Shown in pieces: positions 20,282-29,917 of a stretch of 33,385 nucleotides of DNA. The notes beneath the pieces are model-generated. The model saw nothing but the letters and a program-made list of their open reading frames with translations, ran no database searches and was not told where the DNA came from. A program made the translations under genes and the position numbers. The DNA is from Asterionellopsis glacialis. Its lineage: Eukaryota; Bacillariophyta; Plagiogrammaphyceae; Rhaphoneidales; Asterionellopsidaceae. Positions within the stretch are counted from its first letter, which is position 1, and every line of letters starts with the position of its first letter. The stretch covers positions 1 through 33,385 of the forward strand of contig WKLE02004922.1 in assembly GCA_014885115.2 (NCBI GenBank), in the 5' to 3' direction.

Positions 20282-21397
20282 TTCAAGGCTTGTAAAAGTG
20301 TGTTCGCCGGTGCTTGGCTCCGAAACAATTTACTTTTTTCGAAACGATTGCCTTGAGGATGACATGCAGAATAAATATAATTGTGTGGGGTGTTTTCTGC
20401 CATTCTTGTTCGGGCTCAAAGAAAATTATTTTTGATTTTCCTGTTGTATCTGGATATTCCTGGTTCATTGATCCGTTTTGAAGTGAAGGAACTGAAGATA
20501 TTGAAAAGTTTTCCAGGATTCATTACAACCTTTTGGATACTCCAGTGGGTAGGACTAATGACAGTACAAGGTCCTACAAGATAGTGTAGAAAGTCCAAGT
20601 TACAGACAGTCATCAGTTAAGTACCAGTAGACGGTTTACCGGTAGTCCAGCGCATGGTAAGGCCCGTGCCACGTAATGGCAGATGACGTGTAATATTGTC
20701 CACTATACATACCAGATATGTGTAAATAGTACAAACAAAAGTACTGGCGACATAAATCGTTAGGGATGATGCAACCGTTGTATTTTCAAATACAGGTGTA
20801 CCAGGTATCTTTATATTTGACACGAAAAAGATGTTTTTTGATTTTTTGAAGGTATGCCAACGCTTCAGATGTCGACGTTATTATCGATGTCAGAAATAAT
20901 TTATGTACTCGTAAATAATTCTATTATTGGTATTGTTAAAAAATAGCTCCATGTATATACAGTAAAAAATTGTACAGGTACAAGTTACTCTTACCTCGCA
21001 TCTATCTAGAGTACCTCTACATGTACCTGTACAGGTACTACTGTATCTTGCAGAAGTTACCGGTACAAGTTCAGTATGTATGTACCTGCACTTTTTCATT
21101 GCTCCCCAGGGCAGTATCGTTAATTTCCTACATGTACGAGTACTTCATGAATTTTCGTCTGTGAAATTTCATTTGAGATGTTACCTGTTTGTACATAGAG
21201 TCTAGAGGTTCTTATGTGCAGATCTTCTTTGAAAAAATGCGGCAAATTGATGTCATCACGAAGTCTCGGTGTCAAGTGTCAAGTTGTCAACAGAAAAAGA
21301 TTTTCTCAACATATAAAATATATCTAAACTTTTCATTCATAAAAAGAGAAATTGCTCTGAAAGACGCAAACAACAAACCCTCAAACGCCTTGAAAAA
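20282..21397 (+). other. Long intergenic region with GTAC-rich clusters
   Basis: An 1116-bp gap upstream of the P5C dehydrogenase gene. AT-rich, with dense GTAC motifs at 20970-21085, including the perfect 16-bp palindrome GTACCTGTACAGGTAC (21023-21038), and looser GTAC/TACCGG motifs at 20620-20810. No credible gene was found; the start of the interval may include 3' sequence of the preceding gene. Confidence 0.5.
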
Positions 21398-23326
21398 ATG
21401 CCTCCAAACAAAGGACGCACGCCCAACGTTGAGGAACTGTCCATGATGGAAGATCCTATGGATCATCCTGACTGGTGGAAAGAAAAGAAGCAAAAGGCAG
21501 GTTCTCCTCTTGCTAAAGCTAGCAAGGACGAGACCTTCTGCGATATGGAAGTATCGGAGGATGTTCCAGCTCTTCCTTCCTGGGCAACAGTTGACCCGAA
21601 CAGACTTGGTAATGACATCGAACCCCATGCCGTTCAGAATTGTGTGAACGGTCAGTGGGTGGAGACAGAAAAACACATGAACATACCTCACCCGCTCGAC
21701 AAGCACAAGTTCGATATCTTTAGTATCCCAGATACGCAAGTCAAAGAGCTCGAACCCTTCATCAACAGCTTAAAAGCTGTTCCAAAGTCTGGTGTTCATA
21801 ATCCACTTAAGAACAATGATCGATACATCAAATTTGGCGAGATTTCACGTAAGGTAAGCTTCAGTCGTGGGTTATGTCAGCTTTGGAAACCATTGTAAGC
21901 ACAAGTGTTAACTCTTCCTTCCGATTGCTTTCTCTAATTTATAGGCAGGCGAAGCTTTGAGTACCCCAACTATTGCAGAATTCTTTACCCAGTGCATAAT
22001 GAAATGCGTTCCCAAGAGCCACGCACAGGCATTGGGAGAGGTAAGTGAATTTGATTTTCAAGTAGTGTAGTCCTACAGTGTTATAAATAAAAACTTACAA
22101 TTGCATGCTTTTTAATTGCCTGGTTATAGGTCAAGGTTACAGCGGCATTTCTGAACAACTTTGCCGGTGACAATGTGCGTCGTTTGGCGAAATCATTCGC
22201 CGTCTCAGGCGACTACTATGGACAAATGTCCACTGGACATCGTTGGCCGTATGGTCCAGTGGCCATAGTCACTCCTTTTAACTTCCCCCTCGAAATTCCT
22301 GTCTTGCAACTAATGGGGTGTCTTTTTATGGGAAACAAGCCTGTTCTAAAACCTGCTGAACTCTGTGCTCTTGTCATGGAGCAGTTCTTGCGGTTACTCC
22401 ACCATTGTGGTATGGATCCGAATGATGTTGACTTCCTTAACGGACGTGGTCCTGTAGCCCAGGAATTGATCTTGACGGCACCTGTCCGCTTGACTCAATT
22501 CACTGGTTCTTCCAAGGTAGCCGAATTACTTGCTCGAGAAACTCGTGGAAAAGTGATGATGGAAGATGCAGGTTTTGATTGGAAAATTCTAGGACCTGAT
22601 GTGGAAGATGTAGACTACGTTGCCTGGCAATGCGATCAAGACGCCTACGCATCTTCAGGTCAGAAATGTTCTGCCCAATCCATAATGTTTGTCCATGAAA
22701 ATTGGAAATCGACTGATCTTTATGACAAAATCAAGGCTAATGCTGAAAAACGCAGCATGAAAGATTTGACGGTAGGTCCAGTCTTGACAGTTTCAACGAA
22801 GCGCGTCATGGACCACATTGATCGCCTTTTGCAAATTCCTGGGGCATCTCTCCTTTTTGGAGGCAAAGAACTTGCTAACCACAATATCCCTGACAGATAT
22901 GGTGCAGTTGAACCAACTGCGGTATTCGTTCCCCTGTCTGAAATCCTTAAACCTGAAAACTTTGAGCATTGTGTGACTGAGTTGTTTGCACCGTTCCAGG
23001 TGGTGACGGAATTCAAAGAGGACGAGTTGCAGCTAGTGCTGGATGCTTGTGAACGCATGTCTCACCATTTGACAGCAGCCGTTGTTTCCAATGATGTGAA
23101 ATTCCAGACCAAGGTTCTGGCCAACTCTGTGAATGGGACTACCTATGCTGGACGCCGTGCTCGTACCACAGGTGCACCCCAAAATCATTGGTTTGGTCCA
23201 GCTGGTGACCCTCGTGGATGTGGTATCGGAACTGCAGAAGCCATTCAACTTGTATGGTCTTGTCATCGAGAAATTATCTACGACAGCGTTGTCCCAGAGA
23301 ACTGGATACAGCCCAAAGCGACCTAA
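21398..23326 (+). CDS. P5CDH: Delta-1-pyrroline-5-carboxylate dehydrogenase (ALDH12 type)
   Basis: Oxidises glutamate semialdehyde/P5C to glutamate with NAD+, the second step of proline degradation. Exons 21398-21853, 21945-22040 and 22130-23326 (582 aa); both introns are GTAAG...TATAG and all junctions are in phase 0. The sequence follows plant ALDH12A1 closely: VNGxW near the N-terminus, HRWPYGPVAIVTPFNFPLE, the EDAGFDWK segment, and catalytic Cys364 in SGQKCSAQS, then LLFGGKEL, the TGAPQNHWFGPAGDPRG signature and WSCHREIIYD. The first about 65 residues are acidic (for example MMEDPMDHPDWW) and do not look like a mitochondrial presequence, although this enzyme is mitochondrial in plants, fungi and animals. 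An unseen upstream exon could supply one. Confidence 0.95.
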
Positions 23327-25443
23327 TCTTTCCTTCTCAAAACTAAATCTCTCTGAATACTGCCTTCAAATAATATGGAGACTACATGCTGTAAAAGTTT
23401 TGTAAGAAACTGTTCGCTCTACTATTAAATAGCTTAAAATTTAAAAAATAAGTTTCATTATCAGCAGACGGCGTGGCCTATAATGCGATTTCAAGTAGGC
23501 AGCAATTGCGATTGCATCTCCGTCGTGACATCTTCCGATAGAACGGAAAACATATGTCATCGTCCACTTGAAAACCCAACTAGGCTTCCTTGAATTTTTT
23601 CCTAACAACATTGTAGTTTAGAAAAACAAAATGGTTATCAACGTATCAAGTTTGCAATGCACATTACACACTCGAAAGTTACAATATAGTATATAAATGT
23701 TGGACTCGCAAAATCACAATTTATCAGGTTTCGATTTTCTTACAGAAGAAAAAGAAGCAAAAAGAAGCTTTTTTTCCTTGACCAGTCCAAAATCTTTAGT
23801 ATCGGAGATGAATGATAGTATACGAATCATCGCAATTAAAATTGCTAACGATACGGAGTATATCCCCTTGAAAATGGTACACAGTACAACAATCATTTTA
23901 AATGACAATGACAAACAACAAGACGAACAGTCTCTACTTTAGAGAGAGCGCGACTTACCAGTCGGACAATTTCTCTGTATTGCAGCCTTTTGCATTCTTT
24001 TTCCTTTTCGAGTATTAAACATGCGTTCTCCAACCTATATATGTGTGTACGGATTCAATTCAAAAACATTTTAAAAATGAAGGAAGGAATGTGTAAGAAT
24101 CCTCTAAGATAAATAACAATAAACACACAAGAATATGGTAATGTTACATCTACTCTCTAGGATTCTCCTTAACATCCATACTTTTAAAAAAGTTGGAAAA
24201 GTGAAGTTATTATCCTTAAAACAAGAATAACACAGACTCCGTCCAAAACCTTGGTATAGATAAAAATTCCAGAACGGAACAATCCAATCCAAGATTTCTT
24301 CTGAAAGTCATACTTCAACTTTTCCGAGTCGTATGGCGCAATACTTTACCACAAATGTAACGGATAGCACATCTATAGAATTATAAAAGAAAGCACCCTG
24401 ACTAATTTGTGGATTATTTTCCATGACATGCACCCAACACAATATCGCAATACATACCATGAGTTTTGATCAATTTATCGTACCTATTTTGCATGACTTT
24501 GAAGCGTTTCATGTAACGTTGTTTCATTGTTTTCTAGCTAGCACCCACTGGTACATTTTTTTAAATCCTGCATCACCATCATTACCGCAATAGCAAAGTA
24601 AAAAGCGCTGTTAGTATAGACGAATAAGAGGTCCATTCGAGTTTTCAACTAGTTATGCATAAAATGTTCACCCACTTGTGACTCTGCCATTGATAGCTAG
24701 AGCAAGGGAAGAGTGTCTGGGGGTGTAAAAATTCCTATTGCGATTCTAAAAAAATTTCCTGAATAGATTCATTTGCATCGATTCCATTCTTCCTTCAGCG
24801 ATTGTTTAATATTGCCTTAGAATGCATCACTGCAAACTAGAAAAAATAAAAATCACTGAACAAATGAAACGACATCATCTAAATAAGCCGGAACCTCGCA
24901 TGGTGTATTGTATTGTCTCTATTTCTTCTTTGCTACCGCAGCAGCCATCAGTCAATTGTTTTTCTAAACTTACTTTTTTTTTGAGAGGGTAGGGAGTGAG
25001 CGAAATGGAGACGAGACTCTACTACCGGCTTTGCTTCATAAAGGGAACCATGTCATGGTTGCTTCGTACATCATCAATCACCCCAAACACCCAACTGTGT
25101 GGACGAATGATGTATTGATCTTCCGTGCGATATCTCTCTCGTTGGATTTCCCACCATTCATCACACGAACGGAACAAGACGGAGTGAAGGATTTCTCCAG
25201 ACGGTTGATGGACAGATCGTGCATTTCACACAAACCCATCAAAGAAAATATCTATCTTTTGTGTGTCTGCGGAGTCGCACACAAGAAAAAAAGAGTTTGT
25301 GTCGCACAACAAGACAACGCACAACACTTTCAGCATTGAGGGTGTGATCTGGCAAGCTTTCAAGTTAGTGTGAATTGTTAATCACTTTACTCGCCAAAGA
25401 TAGGACGATCTCATTCTAGAGAGACTACAAAACCGCCACAAAG
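23327..25443. other. Large intergenic region, no supported gene
   Basis: 2117 bp of AT-rich sequence between P5CDH and RPC5. The best open frame with an ATG is 23697-23942 (81 aa), which has no similarity or recognisable features. The last about 430 bp are probably the RPC5 promoter and 5' UTR; this part holds a small stem TTGTGTG (25259-25265) / CACACAA (25278-25284). No RNA gene was recognised. Confidence 0.5.
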
Positions 25444-26991
25444 ATGACTTCCCGTATAAAGGCAGAACCTCGAGATGAAGTTCTTAGTAATTCTGAGATA
25501 CAGCAAGAAACACAAACACCTGCTATTTTAGACGCCGACGCCGACATGGAAGCAATCGGCGCCGATCATGACGAGGACGAAGAGGATGAAATAGTTCGTG
25601 AAATTGATGTATATTTGTCACCTGCCTTGGAACGACAAATGTATTTAGTACAGTTTCCATTGCGTCATCAAGGTCAACCAATGTCAATCCCTGAAGAAGC
25701 TAGGATTAAAACCAAACATGGGATATTAGAATTAGAACATAGTATCCCACCTGCCTTATTGGGTGGTGGGAGGTCTATGCCAGATGCTATACGGATTGTG
25801 CAGCAGAAGCATGTGAGTCATAACATTCCTGTTTCAACGCATATGGTGTTAGGTAAATTAGAATCTACAGTGACTGTGAACGATGGAGAAGATGTAGGTG
25901 TTGATATTGAAACGAAGACAGCATTACATTTAATACCACTTTCACATATAACGCAAATGCGTCCGAGCTTTGCACATATTGATGAGGCCATGATGCAAAG
26001 TGATGATCAGATGCAAAGAGATGCAGATGCGGCAGCGGAAGAAGAAGAAATGGCCAAAAAAGGGAAAAAAGAAAAGAAACCAGTCATGTTTCAAAAGAAG
26101 GAATCTGAACGTGCTGCATTGGCAAGACAAAATAGTTATGCCTACAAAAAGTCATTGGAAGATGCAGAAGAATGGTTACCACTTACTATTCAAGGTCCTG
26201 ATACAACCAAGGCACAAGAAGTACGCGATGCCATACATTGTCCATCACCTCAGACACTCTTAGTTGACAATACTACCAGTACTAGTACAACAGCGACGAC
26301 GATGACTGGATCAGGTGTAGTAGAATTACAATCTGAAGGAGAGGCAGCCCGTCGGGATACTCGAAATGATAAACTACCACAAGAAATGTATATTCAGAGT
26401 TTAAATTATCTTCCCGAGGCAGGTGATGGTGTTGGTGCAAGTGCAGGTGATGATATGCAAATTGAGGAAGGGAATTTACAACATGTGACTGGCAAGATCA
26501 CCAAATTATTACATTTGGGATGGCCTGTCCCATATTCTGTGATCCGTTCACGTTTTTCATCCACGACTGTAGAGGACTGTGATTTAATTGAGGCCTTGTC
26601 ATGTGCAGCCGTGATGGTACGAGGTAACTTTGTGTTACAATCACAATTAACACCCTATGTGAATCAACCCATTATAGCTCAAGCAAGGACCTACATATTA
26701 TATCTTTTCCAAACCTTGGGTTACGTCCAGCGATTTCGATTGGATCGTGTATATGAAGGAATTACTGGTATTTCGAGTGAAATTCTTCTCATGTTATTAC
26801 AAGAAGTTGGTATCAAATATGAGAATGGGTGGAAATTCAAATTAGAAGATGATATTTCTTTTTATCAATCATTTCCGGAACAAGCACAGATGCATACAAG
26901 TTATTGGGAACGAAAAAAGGAAACATACGAACAAAATATGAAATTATACCATGAAGCAACTTATGACAATAATAAAAAGAAAACGAATTAG
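25444..26991 (+). CDS. RNA polymerase III subunit RPC5 (POLR3E/Sin-like)
   Basis: A subunit of nuclear RNA polymerase III, which works with RPC4 near the polymerase lobe in initiation and termination. Single exon, 515 aa, ATG at 25444 in an ACAAAGATG context, TAG at 26989-26991. The conserved Sin/RPC5 N-terminus VREIDVYLSPALERQMYLVQF is at about 51-71, preceded by an Asp/Glu-rich stretch, as in the family. An acidic then Lys-rich linker (about 190-220) follows, then SLNYLPEAGDG. The remainder (about 345-500) looks like winged-helix modules, with LLHLGWPVPYSVIRSRF and LFQTLGYVQRFRLDRVYEGI. Length and order fit the shorter protist and fungal forms rather than the longer animal POLR3E. Confidence 0.88.
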   Translation: MTSRIKAEPRDEVLSNSEIQQETQTPAILDADADMEAIGADHDEDEEDEIVREIDVYLSPALERQMYLVQFPLRHQGQPMSIPEEARIKTKHGILELEHSIPPALLGGGRSMPDAIRIVQQKHVSHNIPVSTHMVLGKLESTVTVNDGEDVGVDIETKTALHLIPLSHITQMRPSFAHIDEAMMQSDDQMQRDADAAAEEEEMAKKGKKEKKPVMFQKKESERAALARQNSYAYKKSLEDAEEWLPLTIQGPDTTKAQEVRDAIHCPSPQTLLVDNTTSTSTTATTMTGSGVVELQSEGEAARRDTRNDKLPQEMYIQSLNYLPEAGDGVGASAGDDMQIEEGNLQHVTGKITKLLHLGWPVPYSVIRSRFSSTTVEDCDLIEALSCAAVMVRGNFVLQSQLTPYVNQPIIAQARTYILYLFQTLGYVQRFRLDRVYEGITGISSEILLMLLQEVGIKYENGWKFKLEDDISFYQSFPEQAQMHTSYWERKKETYEQNMKLYHEATYDNNKKKTN

Positions 26992-27184
26992 AAATGAATT
27001 TATTGTGGTTAAAAAGGTTTCATGATTATTAGAAATATTTCACATTTATCTATGATTTTTGCATCACATGAACAGTCAATACATCAAAGTCGTAAGAACT
27101 TGGTTCTAAAATGCTGTTTTCAATTCTGGTCCCAAAGAAAATTATTTTCGCCAATACTTCAGTAGGACCTCTCCACTATTCAGT

Positions 27185-27248
27185 CATGCACGTCGTGCAT
27201 GCGAATCGGTCGTACCAGGTACATTGCATTACACGATCGACTGGTACG
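27185..27248. repeat. Two palindromic elements between RPC5 and the tRNA gene
   Basis: CATGCACG-T-CGTGCATG (27185-27201) is a perfect 17-bp palindrome with a one-base centre. CGTACCAG (27211-27218) and CTGGTACG (27241-27248) form a perfect 8-bp inverted repeat with a 22-bp loop. They lie downstream of both RPC5 and the tRNA gene. Confidence 0.75.
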
Positions 27249-27269
27249 CAGACAGACGTACGGTGCTGC

Positions 27270-27282
27270 GAAAAACAAAAAA
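27270..27282 (-). terminator. RNA polymerase III T-run terminator
   Basis: Directly after the tRNA 3' end on the minus strand the sequence reads TTTTTTGTTTTTC, a strong Pol III terminator. Confidence 0.85.
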
Positions 27283-27364
27283 CGACACCAGTAGGACTCG
27301 AACCTACGCGGGATAAACCCAATTGATTTCTAGTCAATCGCCTTAACCGCTCGGCCATGGTGTC
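27283..27364 (-). tRNA. tRNA-Ser (anticodon AGA)
   Basis: 82 nt, intronless. The acceptor stem GACACCA/TGGTGTC closes it, with discriminator G. The A-box region reads TGGCCGAGCGG. The anticodon stem ATTGA/TCAAT encloses loop CTAGAAA, with anticodon AGA. The long type II variable arm (GGG/CCC stem) fits serine. The T arm is GTAGG-TTCGAGT-CCTAC and contains the B box. No CCA is encoded, as expected in a eukaryotic nucleus. Confidence 0.97.
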
Positions 27365-28583
27365 GTATTGTAGCAATGCTGCTGTGTTATTGGTGGTGCA
27401 TCAAAATATATATACACTGTAATTTTGTATAATTTCGATAGTGTTAAAAACCTTGTCTCTTGTAAACAACATCAAAACTTCATTAATAACAGATTTAGTA
27501 AATTTACATTTTTGATGTGTTCCAGCTTTGTTTAGGTCAAGCACCCCAATAGTACCAGGGGGGTGTGACATTTACAGTCAACTTAGTCAAAGCTAGTAAA
27601 ATTGTTAACTTTCTTTTTTTGGAATGTGGGTGACTCACTGTTTGTCTCCCCCCCCCCCTCTTACTACATGGGGCATGATGGTTTTACACTATCAGACAAA
27701 ACATGGAGAGCAAAATATATAATCCATCTCACATACAACATTAGACAAATCTGTTTAAATTTTAGATGTGTATAAGTTGCTTCAATCTTATGACAAGATC
27801 AGTTTGAAGGAACATTTTTTTAATTGGTATTGGTGGTATGCCAGCCCAGTCAGCACAGCACAGCCAGCAAGGCTACAAAAACCCAATTTCAATATAAATA
27901 ATAAATTAGTAGTCAATCAGATTTTAGAGGGTATATCTCCATACTATAACAGTGATGGTATAATCAATTTTACAGATAGTTGGCTTAGTGCACTATGCTG
28001 ACAACAATTTGGAAAGTAGTAGAAAAGGGAGTAGAGTTTGTTAGAGTGAGTAAATTATGACCTATTTTAACTAATTCTAAAAAACACTTGCCAATCCACT
28101 GATTTGTCTTTGGGACCTATTTTCTGTACAGGATCCTATGGTCCATCTACTTAGAGTTTGGTTCCAGCAGAGTTCGGATTTACCATGTGACCTGAACTCC
28201 CAGAGGCAGCTAATGAGAGTCTGACAGGATTAGCACGTCATTGTGTTCTGGCATGACGCATCATGCTTTTGAGTCATACTGCTGCAGAGTGGAATTTGTC
28301 AGTCCGTTCTTTGTACACAGCACATCACTGCACCTTCTCTTCCATGACATCATCACGTCAAAGTACATCCATACTACGGTTGATTGATGTTATCATATAC
28401 AAGTCGTACCTCCCTCACAACTCACCTACTGAACTTAGGAAGAAATTGGGTCAAATTAGGTTTCTAGGTGCTAGGACCACTAAGTTTGTACCTTGTTATA
28501 ATATCCACAATTTATGGTTTGTAAAGAGCAATTGTCTTTTTTGCTTTTGCTGGAGTAAGAACAAAATCCATTCTTGGTAATTC
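27365..28583. other. Non-coding region, probable start of degraded mobile DNA
   Basis: 1219 bp without a supported gene. It holds a C homopolymer run near 27648-27658 and a small inverted repeat GCATGA/TCATGC (about 28252-28267). A plus-strand open frame at 28263-28580 has no recognisable domain. Confidence 0.45.
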
Positions 28584-29407
28584 TTATGATACAGCAAAAT
28601 CAGGATGGACAGTTAATAAGTGTGCACAAGTGGATGGTACAAAATCAACATCATTGAAATGATCACATTGTTTGTCATAGAAATTTTTTGCCCAACTATC
28701 ACTGTTCCTCAAGTCCAGTTGGTGCCTGGTCATTGCTGTCTGGGTTTCTAAATACAATTCCTTGATTTCATCAATACAGATGACCTCCACCAACCTTTTG
28801 TCTGTGAAACTAATTGGGACAACCTTCTGCTTCTTGTTGCTGTTTCTTACTGTATCATTCTGTAAGATTTGAATTTTAAGTTTTTCAAATCAGTCTTCTT
28901 CTGCTGTTCTACCATTTTTTTGTGCTCAGTCCTAATAAAAAGAACATCACTGTCATAGTTGATATGATCTTTAACTAGGGTGACATCATTTTTAGGCATG
29001 AACATTAATCTATTGACGTTGAAATTCTGAAGATTTCTCATGGTTGAGTTGCGGCATCTAATCTCTTGAATGATGAGTCTTTTGGTTGGCTTAATTTTCT
29101 TCTTCATATTACAGTAAGGTTCTTTATTGATGCTATCAAGAGAAAGTTCAGGAATAAAGCTGATAGCCAAGATCATAATGTACTGTGCCCTCTGTAGAGG
29201 GTCCAAATTGTCTTGGTTGTCCATGCAGGATTCAAGTGTGGGAGTTGTACTAGTAGCAATGACTACAGTAGTATTTAGTTGCTCATCAGTTGTTTGGGTA
29301 GGTGAGTTAGTATCATCCTCAGAAGGAGAATCACTGTTGAAGTAATGTCTTGAAGCACCATCATTAGTGGAGGGGGGAGTGGTAGAAGAGGTCATTGAGG
29401 TTGACAT
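28584..29407 (-). pseudogene. Degraded mobile-element-type ORF, frameshifted
   Basis: From ATG at 29407-29405 the frame runs to TAA at about 28847. The next frame continues without a break (VRNSNKKQKVVPISFTDKR onwards) to TAA at 28586-28584, so one short frameshift near 28865 splits the gene. The N-terminus is Ser/Thr-rich and disordered. The middle has KPTKRLIIQEIRCRNSTM, and the C-terminus has MTRHQLDLRNSDSW and VHPDFAVS. From memory these segments resemble hypothetical proteins found repeatedly in diatom genomes, often near recombinase-like ORFs; this is a recollection, not a search result. It is oriented divergently from the recombinase remnant at 29918. Function unknown. Confidence 0.55.
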
Positions 29408-29609
29408 GATGAGTTGTGGTGGTGGTGGTGTGACAAAGAGGTCAAAGTTGACAAAATGAACACTGGAGAAAAGAAACAATCTGTGTAAAATTCTGTGATA
29501 TAAATTTGGCGCACCATAACAAAATGCGTATGATTGATAGAGTAGTGTACGAATGGATTTTTTTTGTCATCCGAATAAAAGAAATGATTCTTTCATTTCT
29601 GATTGTCCT

Positions 29610-29673
29610 GAAAAACGGGCGTGTTGAGCGCTCTTCTATAACTTCAACAGGCTTACTTTGACGCCCGTTTTTC
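29610..29673. repeat. Perfect 13-bp inverted repeat
   Basis: GAAAAACGGGCGT (29610-29622) and ACGCCCGTTTTTC (29661-29673) are exact reverse complements separated by 38 bp. Confidence 0.9.
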
Positions 29674-29737
29674 CTGATAAATGTCAACTTCTTGTCAGTT
29701 AAGATTGGTATTATTTCTACAAAAATTTACAAATTTG

Positions 29738-29754
29738 ATGAGAAAAATGGGCAT
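29738..29754 (+). repeat. Left member of 17-bp inverted pair (possible element end)
   Basis: ATGAGAAAAATGGGCAT is the exact reverse complement of 32585-32601, 2.8 kb away. The two bracket the recombinase remnant. No target-site duplication is obvious in the flanks. Confidence 0.6.
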
Positions 29755-29917
29755 CTGAGCATGACTGTTCATAGCCATCCAATCACAGTGTCAGGTGTAA
29801 AACTGCAAGTCTTAAATATTCTTATTCATACATCACACTTTTGAGCCAGATCCACTCAAATTTCCAAACAGTTTGAAGCATGAATTCACAGCATTTCACA
29901 ACTGTGTCACATTCACC

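Larger units (their letters stand above)
29408..29917. promoter_or_regulatory. Intergenic region between two divergent mobile-element ORFs
   Basis: Holds the 13-bp perfect inverted repeat at 29610-29673 and the left member of the long-range inverted pair at 29738-29754. By position it would carry promoters or element ends. Confidence 0.45.

Noticed and set aside
23697..23942. 81-residue plus-strand open frame with an ATG
   Set aside because: Isolated in AT-rich intergenic DNA, no similarity or targeting signal; not enough support for a gene.
25031..25339. 102-residue plus-strand open frame before RPC5
   Set aside because: Starts at TTG, not ATG, and sits where the RPC5 promoter and 5' UTR are expected.
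27176..27376. 66-residue minus-strand open frame
   Set aside because: It is a reading frame through the tRNA-Ser gene.
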